Positions 1 to 18,577 of a stretch of DNA of 64,000 bases are shown piece by piece. Both the position numbers and the translations under genes were made by a program. The notes beneath the pieces are model-generated. The model did not search any database, was not told where the DNA came from, and worked only from the letters and a program-made list of their open reading frames with translations. The stretch spans positions 868,001-932,000 of the forward strand of contig WHVD01000001.1 in the NCBI GenBank assembly GCA_015178975.1, written 5' to 3'. This stretch comes from Hysterangium stoloniferum (taxonomy: Eukaryota; Basidiomycota; Agaricomycetes; Hysterangiales; Hysterangiaceae). The number at the start of each line of letters is the position of its first letter. Position 1 is the stretch's first letter.

Positions 1-2161
1 CATATCGAGATTTTTAATGGAGAAAGGTTCTCGTGGAATAGGATGATTTTCCTCTTGGAAATTCCTCTTCGGAGGTATGTTCTTTTTCAAGTTCGTAGTA
101 TTTTTTACTTTAATATCATCCGGCCGGTTTGTATGCTCCCATTGAAAAGATGCTTTGTTCACAAGAAGGGCGACATCTAAATTTGGATCGACATGAAAGG
201 CTGTCTGATTAATTAACTCTGCATGGAAGATTGCATTGAGACGCGTTATTGCGCTTTGGGCGTCAGCGATGGATGAAAGTGCTCTGAATATAGAATACAT
301 GGTGTGAGTGCGGTATTGCAGGCTCGGCAGGTAAGATCGTGCCAACTAACCGTGGAAAATACATTAGCGGTTGCCTAAGTAGCTGGAACAAACTGAGACT
401 GCTGAAGATAATGGCAGGATCTAGCGAATTTCCGGAGAGTCTATACGTAACAAAAGCCAGGATTGCTGCCAGCGCCGGAATGGAAAAAGAAGCGGCTTCA
501 CTGAGGAAAGATCAATAAAATTATACTATGCATGTTATGAGTTTATCTTACTTTCCAGCCCGGATGAGGAGGATCCACCAGATTCCTTTTAATTCCATAT
601 GTCGTATGAACAATAGACCTAAGAAGAAGATCTCGAAATGCGCGATTACTTATACAGCCAAGTACACGTACGCTTAAGGAAGGGCTTCTCGTATGTGAAC
701 CATTTAACAACGCGCATGCCCCCGAGAAGTTCCTGCACAAGGCTTGCGCGCTGATCCGTCCATCGCATAGAACCTTTACGAATCTTGAATTGGTATGCCA
801 TGGCTCGTTCTTGGATAGGAGTCACAACAATAAAGAGGCAGAAGCCGGCGAGAGCAGAGGGTCCAAGCTACAGGCATTGAGTGGTAAAAGCTTTACACCA
901 GAATGGAAGAATCTTTTTATAAGACATACCTGCGCGAGAAGAATGATCAGACAAATTATTACCTGAATAGGTGCTGTCCAAGAGCAGTCTGTCATACGTC
1001 TGGTTTAATTATTTCTTAGATTATATGTGAAAATGACACACGGAACCACTGGGCGCAGTAATTCATTCTAGAGACATCAGTACTCATGTGGTTGAGAAGA
1101 GAGGAGTTTGGGTGTGCAGGACGGGCAGCGGGAGCAAGAAAAACGCCTCTCTTATAAATTGAAGCAATAAGAGCCGAACGGGCTAGAACACCGGTACTCA
1201 TAGAGCGCCAGAAAAACTATAACCATTAGTCGTAAACATTTTGTAGACTGATATATATTCGACTTACCTGCTGTTGCAACACAACAAAAATGCAAGTAAA
1301 GCAAAACAACCCAACGGCTAAACCGATTCCTCGTCCAATGTTGGGCCCAGGTTCACCAGCTTCTCGTGCAGCAAAATGTTCTTTACCGAAATTTATGATT
1401 GCCTATACAATGTATTAATTATTGAATGTAACGGTGGGGATCTCAGGAGTATATAGAACCTTCACAAGGAGCGTCCCCATAAGTTGAGCAGCATCTCCAA
1501 ACACCTTAGCTGCGCCTAATGCCGGTAAATGTAAACATTGTGTATGCCAGAAGAAAAGCGTACCAGCGATCCAAAATTGCCAACCGAAAGTGTCGTTAAG
1601 AGCCCAAGCGAGGCTGGCCTCTCGGTGACCCCACTCGTCAATATAACTTGCATACTCGCCTCGCCACCCTTCTCGGAATATCCCAGTCAACGCCTTAACA
1701 GCCCAGAAGGCCTTCTTGGTCGAAGTCGGTTGGATTTCCCCGGCTTTGACCTTGGCATTCCATTCTTTCGCCTGATGGACTCGTTTCGTCCAAGAATCAT
1801 CTAGTAGTTTGACCAAACCGGACACTTCTCGTCTTGGATCCATCTTCCAGAGGTCGGTAGCTTGTAGGGGACGTTGGTAGCCCAGAGTCATGATTGGTGT
1901 GATCCAGGCAAAAGTCAGCACACTCCATAAGGACGCCTCGTTAAGAGGCATGACATCTACAGCATCGAATGAAAGAGGTGGCGGAACCAGTGAATCTTTG
2001 GGACGCCTATCAAAGGTGAAAGCAAAAAAATAAGACGAAGAACAAAACACCTCCGTGGTGGATACACAGGATACTAACCAAAGCTGCCACCAATATTCTC
2101 TTAATCTGCCCTCCTCCTCATGGCCCAAGTCGAGGTGCTGAAGCTTCAAATCTCCATCCAT
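1..2161 (-). CDS. ABC transporter, ABCC/YOR1-like, N-terminal part (left tandem copy, cut by window edge)
   Basis: Integral-membrane ATP-driven exporter of the ABCC (MRP/YOR1) type, by family. The start is the ATG at 2161 (MDGDLKLQ). Exon 1 ends at WWQLW, followed by a GTTAGT...ATAG intron of about 70 bp. Next come a cytosolic stretch with the motif PLNEASLWSVLTFAWITP, typical of fungal full-size ABCC exporters, and the first transmembrane domain, including the NHMSTDVSR segment near 1,080. The reading continues to the beginning of NBD1, where the window ends just before the Walker A motif. Nearly every exon can be laid beside the complete copy at 5,432-11,495, and introns sit at the same places. 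I see no stop that splicing would not remove. Exon joins were judged by eye. The substrate is unknown. Confidence 0.75.
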
Positions 2162-2987
2162 TAGTTGTGGTGGTTATGTGAAAGAAACACAGTTCATTAT
2201 TTATATTTGAACTCGAAAAGGCATTCGCCGAAGACATGGGAATGGCATCAGTAGGACACTCCACGATGAAGACGCCTTCGTCATGCAGAACCAAAATTGC
2301 ATCGGCGGATCTAGTATGTCTCGTAACGAAGCAATCTGATATCGGTTTCGGATCGATTGCGCTTAATCTAATCAGATAGGGATCAGTGTAATCAATAGGG
2401 TGGTGATTGAACCCCAAATATAGTCGTAATAGTCAGCCCATCTGTTACGTCCTGCATTTATTGGTGATTAATAAGACGATGATCATGTGAAGGATGAAAG
2501 TTCATATTTAGTTTCAACGAACCGTGAGTTAGCGTGTAGCAAACGCCAACTTTTCACTCCGGATAGACGCCATATGGATGCACATATATATAAATTCCGC
2601 CCACGTGTATTCCATATGAATTGAGGAAAAATGTACCAGGGGCGAGCAATGCTCGAAATACATATCACAATACGACGTCGTGGATTATGCAAAGTTTAAC
2701 AACTCACCTCAGTCGTCGCTCAGAAGGGCAAGAAACGACTGAGGAGCTAAGATCATCCTTAAGTAATGGGTGGAAGCTGTGATCGTAGCATGAGGTGGCA
2801 TAAGTTACAATAAGCAAAAGTGGAGACACGGCGACACACCGGATGAGGGACTGATCCTGATCTGAGATTCTCCAACTTGATGCGTTCGCCTCAGGAGCTT
2901 TTAAACAAGGGCCACCTATTTTGTCATGAATGTCCTTAGTAGTTATTCCAGGGGGCATTAGGGAAAAGTTAGTCATCTTCGAATTCG

Positions 2988-4044
2988 GAGTGTCGGCCCG
3001 TCGACTCCATGTGCTACGATCAAACTCCACCATTAGAATTATTTATTCAACATTTATACCTAAGGGGTATTATTATGCATGTGCATATTCATATTATAAT
3101 ACGCGGGCCACGATGGTAAAAACACCCCACAACAGTGCAACCACTGCGCGCTCCTGACATCATCTAAAGTGGACTGCCGATGGTCTAGGTTGGTGCCGCG
3201 AAGGTTCTGCTTCAGGGATGTCAGTGGACTCTAGTGGACGCAACACCGAGAAAAGCCCTAGGATCTTCAGTAGAGTAGAGGCTTATTTGATATCCACTCC
3301 GTCAATCAGATCCTTAACCGAGCTAATGTATCCAACATGTGATTGGCGGGTTTAGACCAAATAACAACTTGTGGATCCTTAAAAGATCCATAACCAAGTT
3401 AAAATCGGTTAAGGATCTAACATGTGATAGCAGCGTTTAGAATCCAATGAGCTTTTGGATCCTCAGAAGATCCCTAACCAATTGTAACTCTTATAAGGAT
3501 TCAATGGATGGTTGTTGGAGTTTATATAAAATAAGGCTTTACTATGGATCCTAAAATTTTTTGGAGAGGGGGTTATCCCGGTTTGATAGTTATGGTACTG
3601 CCGATATCGTGCCGCCTTACAGAAATTTTTACAGAATCATGCGTTCAATTTGTACAATTCCCTAAGGCCTTGGTCCCCCGCTCCGTCTTTTGAAGGGCCG
3701 TCCCGAACAGTTTACAGAAAGTAGAATTGAGGTCGACTAATTTAATATAAACGGGGGTAATAAAAACATTTTAAATTGTTTCATTCCATGGGATTTCTGA
3801 GGGATTTGTTGTGGACGTACTCACGAGCCTTAGCTGACAGTCATATTTGCTCCACATACTAAAATAGAGACTAATGGTCATACAACATCAGGAAAGTGGG
3901 AAGATCAGTAAGTATGCCGTCTATATTGTCTAGAGCCATCTAGGAGAGCTAGCTAGCTCGGCTAGACACCCTACTTTCGCGAGATTTGTCCGTAAGTCCT
4001 GCGATTAATTTACCTTTCGGTTAGAGTGTCGGCCCGTCGACTCC
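2988..4044 (+). repeat. Exact 21-bp direct repeat, copies at 2988-3008 and 4024-4044
   Basis: The sequence gagtgtcggcccgtcgactcc occurs at both positions in the same orientation, about 1 kb apart, in the spacer upstream of the left ABC gene. It is GC-rich against an AT-rich background and contains GTCGAC. It could be a regulatory site or the edge of an old duplication or insertion. Its function is unknown. Confidence 0.7.
3320..3500 (+). repeat. Imperfect tandem duplication of about 90 bp with GGATCC foldbacks
   Basis: Two diverged units run back to back. The shared words are aacatgtgat followed by a gcggg/gcagcg...gtttaga block (near 3,338 and 3,419), then ggatcct-AAA/CAG-agatcc followed by taaccaa (near 3,374 and 3,457). 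The ggatcc...agatcc part can fold on itself. No coding potential is seen. Confidence 0.55.
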
Positions 4045-4337
4045 GAGTCCATACTATCATTGTCCCCAATCATGCAGTCACACAACAGTCACGCAATGGC
4101 TAATGCTACCCATGACAGTCAGTAAAACTCTGACGACGACAGTTGACATTCACGCAAAATGTGGTATATATATTATAGTATTTAATTGAAGTCATTATAA
4201 TTGTAATACTAATTAATAGGATGGAAAAAATGGAGGATTATATAGGGCAATGTGGTATTGTTGTGGGACTATAAAAGTTCTTCACATACGTAATGGGTGT
4301 CCTGGTTTAGATGTTACTTCTTCTCTCCTTTCATCGC

Positions 4338-4436
4338 ATACATCAGTAAAATGGTATTTGTTCCGTGTGGAGCGTGTGGAGCATCCCAGAATAGGGGTAC
4401 CTCCTCCCAGCGTTTAATACCATTTTACTGATGTAT
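4338..4436. mobile_element. Tiny foldback/MITE-like element with perfect 21-bp inverted repeats
   Basis: Positions 4338-4358 and 4416-4436 are perfect reverse complements (atacatcagtaaaatggtat plus one t), separated by 57 bp. If the flanking TA at 4339-4340 and 4434-4435 is read as a target duplication, the element is 93 bp (4341-4433), starts CATCAGT and would fit a Tc1/mariner-type MITE. It could also be a hairpin-RNA locus. There is only one copy in this window, so mobility is an inference. Confidence 0.6.
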
Positions 4437-5431
4437 AATGTGCTGGAAGACATTATGCGCTTTACTCGCTATTTTCTAGATCTTCTGGTTTCGGCAGGAT
4501 CTTCTATGCATAGATACCCATCGGGGAACAGCTGGCGTGGTAAGGTTTGTTGACAAGCCTGCTCGGTGTTGCTCTCTGCCTAAACTTTGAAAAATTAGCT
4601 ATTGATAGGACTCATGTTGACAACAACTTAGTCTGAGGGTATAAGACCTTCTCATAGTCCCCTGACATGCTCAAAGTAAGGTTCCCCACCACAACTGGCA
4701 ATGCCGTAATGGCACCATTATATAGAGCCTATAGTAATATCCAGTTGGGTAGATACTAGAACTCTCTTGTAATATAGACGGCAGCGAACCCGCCCGTGTT
4801 TGAAACATTTGTGTCGTTCAAAGATAACAATCGAGTGGCACCAACTAGTCCGAATCATATATACCTTCATACACTTTTTATATCGGGAGAAAAGTACTTC
4901 CGTCTTCCATCTTAGAAATATTGTTGATCATTCGGGACAACTCCAACACATGGAGAAGGTATCGACAAATGAGACTTAATGAGATGAATATAGATTTGGT
5001 GCCAGTTTGTCTGCACGAAACCCCCTGTGAAACAGAGACTATGGTCGTCGCCTACACACATCTCGTACACATTGATGTCTATTGTTGATATCAGTGCGTA
5101 CCTCTGTCCTGGGTACCCTTGGTACAATATGTTAGTACTTCGAGGACGACGTCTGCTAGGTTCCAACCCAATGAGGAGAAGATGTTCTTCCACGATACAC
5201 CGAGCAATTCTCGTCGATCGATCACGGCTAGATTGGAATAGTTGTATTCACCCACAGTCACTTCTATTTGCTTAATTAAACACTGAACTATGAGAGAATT
5301 CTATGGGCTTCTCAAATCTTCTGAATCATTAATGAGTTCACCACTATTCCACGGAGCAGCGTATGTTAGATAGAACTGAATATTTCCAAAAAGCTGCTAT
5401 ACGCGATCTTCGCGCTCAATGTGACATCCCC

Positions 5432-11495
<6,064 letters not shown>

Positions 11496-12697
11496 GAGCG
11501 GTGGTAGTTATGAAAAAAATAAAATCCAGCTCACTCTTTATATCCAGGGCTTTCCGTGATGAACAAGCATTCGTCTTACAGAACTTCAAAAGTTCTCCGG
11601 CGGATCCAGGTGTCAAACCGGGAAGGACGCGGATTTCATCCTCCGATTAATAAATCTTAACCTATAGAAATAAGTTCAGGATCGTTGAAATAAAGAGGAT
11701 TATGGGCGCGGACGTCCTGGTGATTGAATAGCCTGTATTGACTGCCTGAAGCAACCACAAATATGGTTATAATACTTTGCGTTAGTAAATGTATGATACT
11801 TCCCAACGATGATTTCACGTCGAACGGTGGCGGCAATGTTGGGACTGTAAGTCTTTGGAAGCGTTCGACTCCGGTTCGCGCAATGTACCCATCCCTTACT
11901 TACTGTGTTTATTAGGGACTAATTAAAGGATCAAGTGGAGGATGAAAGTTTATACTTAGACTTAGTCTCAATGGGCCGTGATATAATTCAGGATCCCACA
12001 GCGTAAAGAATGGACTTCCGACTTCGAATATCCATGACAACGCCTTTTAAAACATTATGTGTTGACGCAGTGAGGGGCGGATACGCCGGTACACGGTGGA
12101 CACGAGCGGGAGAAGTTCAGGGTATTATTGAGTTATTATCATTATTAATGAACTACTTACATAGCCTACACAAGTCAGTGTTTCAATATAGTTTGCCCTG
12201 GATAGACGCGCAATAGATTCTATACATCCTACTCTATATGGCAACTCTATGATGAAGTCTATGCTGTGGAGATAGGCGCCTCATCTAATGTTTTCGCGCA
12301 ACTCGGCTGCTGCCTTCAATGTCCATCTCAGGTGGTCCAACATGCTGAGAGATACACCATATGCTACCTATTTAGTGTAACTAGGCCATATTTGATCCAT
12401 CTCACTCCGTGGAGGTTTCAAAATTCTATGGATATTTATTCCTATATTGAGAATAATACATTGGAGGCATTTGTTGCGGATCGGACGCACTCATTAGCTT
12501 CATTAGTTGACAGTCATATTGACTACACATACCGAAATGGAGAATAGTATAAACGAAGTCCGAGATAAGAAACTACGTGGTTCGGCGCGGGTCGAGGTTA
12601 TTGTAATATACATTAAAATCATGTAAAATAATGCAACACCAGAAGAGACACGAAGAACTGGAGCCCACCGAGAAGAACATGAAAGGGGGTCAGAGGT
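11496..12697. other. Upstream region of the right ABC gene, no supported gene
   Basis: The stretch contains several short ORFs without recognisable homology. The part around 11,930-12,000 resembles the upstream sequence of the left copy, as expected if promoter sequence was duplicated with the gene. I see no clear TATA box or repeat. Confidence 0.5.
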
Positions 12698-13366
12698 TTG
12701 GAGGGTAGCCCTAGCAGCGAGGAGGAATGCTCTGGCAGAGTCAGGTGTCCTGTTACCACAGCGGCTCCTCCTGATGAGACCCAACCTCTCGCTACACCAC
12801 CGATCTTAACCTCTGAGCTATTGGCTCTCCTTCAAAACATGTCTAGATCTACTCAACAGGCTCCCCTAGCTTCGCAAGTGCCCCCCACAAGCCCCTTATG
12901 CTTCCCAGCCCCCACACCAGTCTTCAACTGGCTTATCTTTCATGCCTCCCTCAGGCAATGCAGGCTCTGGTGCATCCTCTCTGCTTTCTCTGTTTCCAGA
13001 TATCAGCCTCTAAAGCCCTCCTATGAGTTTCAGGGTGGTATCTATGTACAGGCAGAACATGCCTTTTTGAAAGACTTCCCCAACTTTGAGTCATTTTACT
13101 ACCCCCTTTCATGCTATTTCAGCATCCTCCATGCACACATCCTCTCAGGTAACCACTCTCCAGTATCCACCAACTTCATTCTCGGGACCTCAAGTTACTT
13201 GGCCCTCCTCTGCTCTTGGTACTTGGAATATGACTGGACAGCACTCTTAAACTACCACTTTGCCTTCCACTCCAAGCAAACCTTCAGTCATTTGGTCCTT
13301 GGCCCCTTTATCATCAAGCTTCTATTGAACTCGCACACAGACCATCCTACCCTGCACCTGCCTTGA
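12698..13366 (+). CDS. Unrecognised ORF, possibly a retroelement gag-like remnant
   Basis: An open frame of 222 codons without introns. The N-terminal third is rich in Pro, Ser, Thr and Gln, and the C-terminal part is rich in aromatic residues (for example YDWTALLNYHFAFHSK). I do not recognise a family. The neighbourhood is entirely repeats, and composition changes abruptly from the ABC locus at about 12,650, so a transposon origin is more likely than a host gene. The open frame could also be chance. No upstream promoter signal was identified. Confidence 0.3.
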   Translation: MEGSPSSEEECSGRVRCPVTTAAPPDETQPLATPPILTSELLALLQNMSRSTQQAPLASQVPPTSPLCFPAPTPVFNWLIFHASLRQCRLWCILSAFSVSRYQPLKPSYEFQGGIYVQAEHAFLKDFPNFESFYYPLSCYFSILHAHILSGNHSPVSTNFILGTSSYLALLCSWYLEYDWTALLNYHFAFHSKQTFSHLVLGPFIIKLLLNSHTDHPTLHLP

Positions 13367-13633
13367 ATATTTGGGCCTTGAAATAGACACTATCACCATG
13401 GAAGCATGCTATCAGGTTGCACAAAAGGGTTGCCAGCAACTGCAGAGTTAGAGGAGATGGTGGATTAGGTGAATTGCTAATAAAGTACTTTTTTTCAATG
13501 TAATATGACTGGGCAATGATGGTCTTCTCTTTTGAAATGTAGTAAGGCATAAAAATGATACATAAGTGAGATAAATTGGAGTCATTTCAGGAATGAATTT
13601 GAATTTCTACATGGGGGGGATCAGCAATACTGT

Positions 13634-13996
13634 GCAAAGAGTCACAAAGAGTCTAAAAGAGTCACAAACAATCTAAGAGAGTCTAAAAGAGTTGCAAAGA
13701 GTCTAAGAGTGTCACAAAATGTTGCAAAGAGTCACAAAGAGTCTAAAAGAGTCACAAATGATCTAAAAGAGTCTAAAAGAGTTGCAAAGAGTCTACCAGA
13801 GTTGCAAAAGTCTAAAAGAGTTGCAAACAATCTAAAAGAGTTGCAAAAAGTCTAAAAGAGTTGCAAAGAGTCTAAAAGAGTTGCAAAAAGTCTAAAAGAG
13901 TTGCAAAGAGTCTAAAAGAGTCACAAAGAGTCACAAAGAGTCACAAACAATCTAAAAGAGTCTAATAGAGTCTAAAAGAGTTGCAATGAATCACAC
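13634..13996 (+). repeat. Minisatellite of roughly 10-bp units (AGAGTC TAAA / AGAGTT GCAA / AGAGTC ACAA)
   Basis: About 360 bp built from three alternating decanucleotide-like words: gagtctaaaa, gagttgcaaa and gagtcacaaa, with acaatctaaa variants. The order of the words is irregular, so it is a higher-order mixture and not one pure unit. The repeat degrades towards aatcacactgta words up to about 14,040. Confidence 0.85.
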
Positions 13997-14611
13997 TGTA
14001 GCCTCTTAAATATTTGTGAATCACAATAAATCACACTGTATCCTTTTGAATATTTGCGAATCATGCTGAATCAGGAAAAATCGGTTCAGGGTTTCTCATC
14101 TTGAAAAACCTTTAAGAAACTCATGGGAAATTGACAATTTCTTCATGATTTCACAAACACATTTTTTGAATTTCCATAGTGTTTGTGACAAGGAAAATTT
14201 TGTTGAAATATATAATTATTCAATGATTTTACATATAATTAAATTGTAAATTTCATTATGGTTTTCCCCTTGACAAAACATTAAGAAAATTTTGTCTTGG
14301 CACAAAATTTTTTCAGGCAGAAAATCATAGTTTTCACTCAGTTCCCTGAGAGGCAAATTGAGTAGAAATATGTAGTTTTTAATTGATTTCTCTAGGCACA
14401 TTATTACAGTTTTCATAGGATTTTGTTGGGTGGAAAAACCTTAACAAAATACAGGGTTTTTTAAGAGTTTTCTCATCCATAAAATCCATAAAAAATAGGC
14501 TATTTCTAACAATGTTTCCTCACAATTTCCTGATACAAATTTTTAGGAATTTCAGATACAATTTTTGGCCTCAGAAAAACCTACTAAAACTCAAAAATTT
14601 CAAACATTTTT
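13997..14611. other. AT-rich stretch, no gene seen
   Basis: A low-GC sequence between the minisatellite and the integrase end of the decayed Ty3 element. If that element had a 3' LTR it should lie here, but I could not find TG...CA ends or a matching second copy. Confidence 0.4.
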
Positions 14612-17600
14612 TCAGTTCAAAAAATGCTTAGAAAATTTGGCCAAATAGCAAGATTTTCTGAAGGTTTTCCAACTCCAAAAATCTTGGGGTGCCTCCAGTG
14701 TCCCTGGGATTATTGAGTCGAGTCCTTTGTCTGAATTCCTTAGAGAGAAATGATATTTCTTGAGATGCTCCCTGTTGATGACTGGGTGCATTTGGTATTT
14801 GGAAGGGAGTTTAAGTTGGAAAAATTGAGAGTTGATCTTTTCCAAAACTTCAAATGGCCCTATTCATCTCTGAATGAGCTCTCACCTGCTGCCTTTGGCC
14901 TCAATGAGTTCAAGGGAATGGGGGTTAATCAAAACATAGTCCCCTTCTGCAATCTCCTCCACATGTCTCAATTTCTTATTGTAGCTACAAGCTTGGGTCT
15001 CTTGGGCTCACACAATCAAATCCCTCACCATTTATCAATGGTGTTCCAGCTTGAGAATCCACTGGTCAGCCATCAGGTTGTCAGAGAGTTCTCTAGGGAT
15101 GATGGGGTCATCTCCTCCTAGGCAATGAGACATTCCCCTAGGTAGGTATCCCATCAACAAGAAGGCTGGTGCATAATTTGTGGAACTGTGTGCTGTAGAG
15201 TTATATGGGTAGACCACTACTTGAACCCACTTGGACCATTCTTCTTTCAAGGAGGCACAATAGGCTCTCAGCATTTGTTCAATAATAGCATTTGTATTCT
15301 CAGTCTGGCCATCTGTTTGAGGGTGGTGGGAAGATGAAACTGCCAGTACACTTCTGTATACCTTGCAAACTTCTCTCCACAACCTGCAGGTCCACCTTTT
15401 GTCTCAATCACATATTATTCTCAAGGGTAATCCAAAGGGAGTGGCCACTTTCTTCACAAAGATCCATGCAAATCCTTCTGTTGATAAGTTTGATGATGTA
15501 GATTCACAAATGACAAAATGTGTTAGTTTATCCACCATGAAAAAATCACTGAATGGGAGTTCTCTCCAGAAGGGGGTACTCCAGTTATTAGGTCCATCAA
15601 GACAACTTCAAAAGGCCTGAGAGGTATGTCTGACAGTCAAAGTGCTCCTTGTCATGCCATATGGTTGACTTTAGTTTTCTGGCATATATTGCAACTACAA
15701 GCATACACCACACAGTCCTGCAGCATTTGGGGCCAGAAGAAATGGTCTTTCATTAGCCTGAATAATCGCTGTCCTCCCATGTGAGTGTTACATAAGCATT
15801 CCCTGCAATGAACACTATACCAACTGGGCTGAAAGAGCCACTATGCCAGGTTATCTGACATAGGTTGCAGGCACTATATAAACACTTGACATGTCACATA
15901 TATTCACCAACCCTGCTTGGATGACCAATCCATGACAAGGTATGTGACAGTGAGCTCCTTTGAAAGGGTTATCATGTATTAGCCTTAGAATAGTATGTAG
16001 TTGTCATATTGCTATGCATGCAGATTCAACTTTTCCAGTCCAAATTTCTGAAGTATAACAACTTGCTTTTACCAATGAAGTAGTGGGAGGGAGTGCAACT
16101 ACATTCAGGGAGGTCAAATCTGCAGCATAGTGAGTCCTGAAGGAGGGATCTTTTTGGTACCCATCATGAAATTCTTTTGCATAATCCTTGTTGATTTCTA
16201 AGGTAGTTGAGAGTTCAATGAGGTGAAGCTGAACTTGTCTGTTTCATTGTCTCTGGGAAGGTTGTAGGCATCCCATTCTGTTTGAGGGGTGTCTCCTCCT
16301 GTTCCCATGGCTTCTACTAGCTTGCATTAAGTGGTAAAAACTGCCTTCTTGGCTGGTTTATTGTCCCGTGGTTTCTCATTAGTGTCCCTGTTAAGGGAGG
16401 TTGACACTATTGATGGTAGGTCATCCCTGATGGGGCTTACGAGTCAGGTATTTGGGAAGTCTGGATAGCAGGTTGACATTACTGTGAACTCATCCTGCAC
16501 AATGTAAGATTTCTAACCTGGGGTATGCAGCATATACTGCCCCCCATGCAGCCAGTCGACAATTCGGATTCTTGTATGACCTGGCCCATTGCAAGGCTGC
16601 ATGATCCATGATGAGAAGTATGTGTTCACCCTCTATGAATGGTTGGAAATGAACCAGTCCCTCCTTGGCTGCTAATACTTCTCATTCCATTGCTGAGTAA
16701 TTGCATTCTGCCTTCTTAAGTGTGTGACTCCAGTAGGCAATGACATGTTCAACTGTGACACTGGTGTTGTCAAACTCATGGGCCCAAGAGTCAGTCCAAG
16801 TAAGTTCAGGTGGCTTGGCTGACAAAAACTGGTACCCCTCACCATTGCTTGAAGGCGGATTTCACTTGAGTGTAAATTTTCATGTCCTTTAAATCTCATA
16901 GAACCATCTTCTGGACTTATTGAAGGCAACACACAACCTAGAGTGAAGTTGGAAGTGTCCATGTACAGATGATAGGGCATTCCACTGATGGGGTGTCCCA
17001 ATACTGGAGCAGAACTTAACATGACCTTAGTGTCTTTGAATGCTCTGGCATGCTCAGAATCCCTAGTCCAACAAGTCCCTTTCTTTAACAGGGTGAATAG
17101 CAGGGAGACTATCCAGGAATATAATGGTATAAAACCATTTCAAGGAAACACTGGAGTTCTACTATTTTAGTGGGTGGGACCAACTCCAATATAGCAGAGA
17201 CTTTCTCTTGGTGAGACAAGAAACTGAGTTGAGGTACTTTGTATCCAAGCAGAAGGATAGAGTTGTACCCTACATAACATGTCTTTGGAGAGAGCATTGT
17301 GCCAACCACAATGATGGCCTGTAGTACTTGATCCAAATGATCCAAATGATCATCCCAGGTCTTAGAAAAAATCACAATATCATCTATATAAACCAAGCAG
17401 AAAATCCATAGATGAGGTGTAAGTACAGCTTGCATAATGTATTGAAAGATTGAGGGTCCATTTCTTAGTCCAAATAGCATCCATTTACATAAATTGCCAC
17501 AGTCCTCTATGGGATCTGAAGGCAGTTTTTGGTTTGTCTTCTTCTAGCATCTTCTAGTTGAGTAAATCCTGCTAGCACATCAAAGGAGGACAAAAAGTTG

Positions 17601-18290
17601 GATCCAGATAGGACTTGCATTATTTCAGAGTGACACAGTAATGGAAACTCATTGGGAAGGGTGAGACTCTTTAGTTTTCAGTAGTCTATCACCACTCAGG
17701 GCTTTCTGTTGTGATAGATGACAATGGCCAGTGCTTCCCATGGACTTTTAGACAGCTCAATGACCCCTTGTTGAAACCAGGTATCCATCTGTTCATCAAT
17801 AACCTTTCTGTTGGCTGGGGAAGTCTGGAACATGGGCATTGAGATTGGCTACATGTTGCTCTTCAAGGGGGTGCTAGCTTTAACATCAACTTGTCCTAGT
17901 CATCCATCAACCCCAAAAGTTTGAACATTCTTAGTCAATATAGAACTAAGAAGGGGCAAAATTTGGTGGGGATGTCAGATCCTAGATTGACCAGTTTATG
18001 TAAGTCCTCAGAGTGAAGCTTCTCAATAGTAGCAACTTCTGAAGTCTTAGGACCCACAGGGTTGAAATTGTCTGTGGTGTCACACTCAAAGGTGGCTCAA
18101 ATGATTGAGGGTTGAGAATTTGGTCCTCTTCTATCTTGGAAGGCTCTCAATGAGATGAGTGATCTTCATTCTGGTAAACTGCATCATCTGTCTTTCCATG
18201 GATGATATAGGTGTCTGGGCCCACTTTCTGGTATCATAGATTAATCTGATGGTTTCTCCTCCTGATAATCCAGGGCATTAGGATGGGTTA
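14612..18290 (-). pseudogene. Decayed Ty3/gypsy pol (PR remnant, RT, RNase H, integrase)
   Basis: Fragments in several frames on the minus strand follow the order of a Ty3 polyprotein. The region upstream of RT contains PMFQTSPANRKVIDEQMD-like text near 17,800. RT catalytic box YIDDIVIFS lies near 17,370. The RNase H start LYMDTSNFTLG lies near 16,960. The integrase end of the core HHPQTDGQTEN, with the catalytic E, lies near 15,310, and the integrase C-terminal text HPVINREHLKKY near 14,790. Multiple frameshifts and stops make it non-functional. The 5' side ends exactly where a MITE begins at 18,291. No LTR was found, and gag is absent. Confidence 0.8.
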
Positions 18291-18577
18291 GGAGAATAAC
18301 CCAAAACTTTAAAAGTTATTTATTCACTAAAGTGTATATATTTATATTGTTTGTTGTAAAATTAATATTTAAGCAAGTTCAGTCTATCAGATGACATTCT
18401 GGAGAATAAGGAAATATTAATATTCATCCTATATCTGACAAAATTTAGTCAAACAATCATCTGTAGATTATTCTTTTGGAATAAATTGCACAATGGGGAT
18501 TGGTACCCCAGATAGTTCTGGTTAACTCTAAACCAACTAAATTTAAATTATATGAAATATATTTGAAAGTTTGCTTG

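Larger units (their letters stand above)
2162..5431. other. Spacer between the two tandem ABC transporter copies, no supported gene
   Basis: This 3.3 kb stretch separates the start of the left ABC copy from the end of the right copy. Short ORFs are present but none has homology I recognise. The part next to the left gene (about 2,480-2,560, around the words gatgaaagttcatattta) resembles the upstream region of the right copy (about 11,930-12,000), so the duplicated unit seems to include promoter sequence. It also contains a 21-bp exact repeat, a roughly 90-bp tandem repeat and a small foldback element, listed separately. Confidence 0.6.

Noticed and set aside
12740-12790. CTGATGAG near 12,769 as a second hammerhead
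   Set aside because: No stem II, GAAA or stem III partner follows.
13634-13996. CRISPR-like array
   Set aside because: Units are contiguous decamers without unique spacers, in a eukaryotic repeat region.
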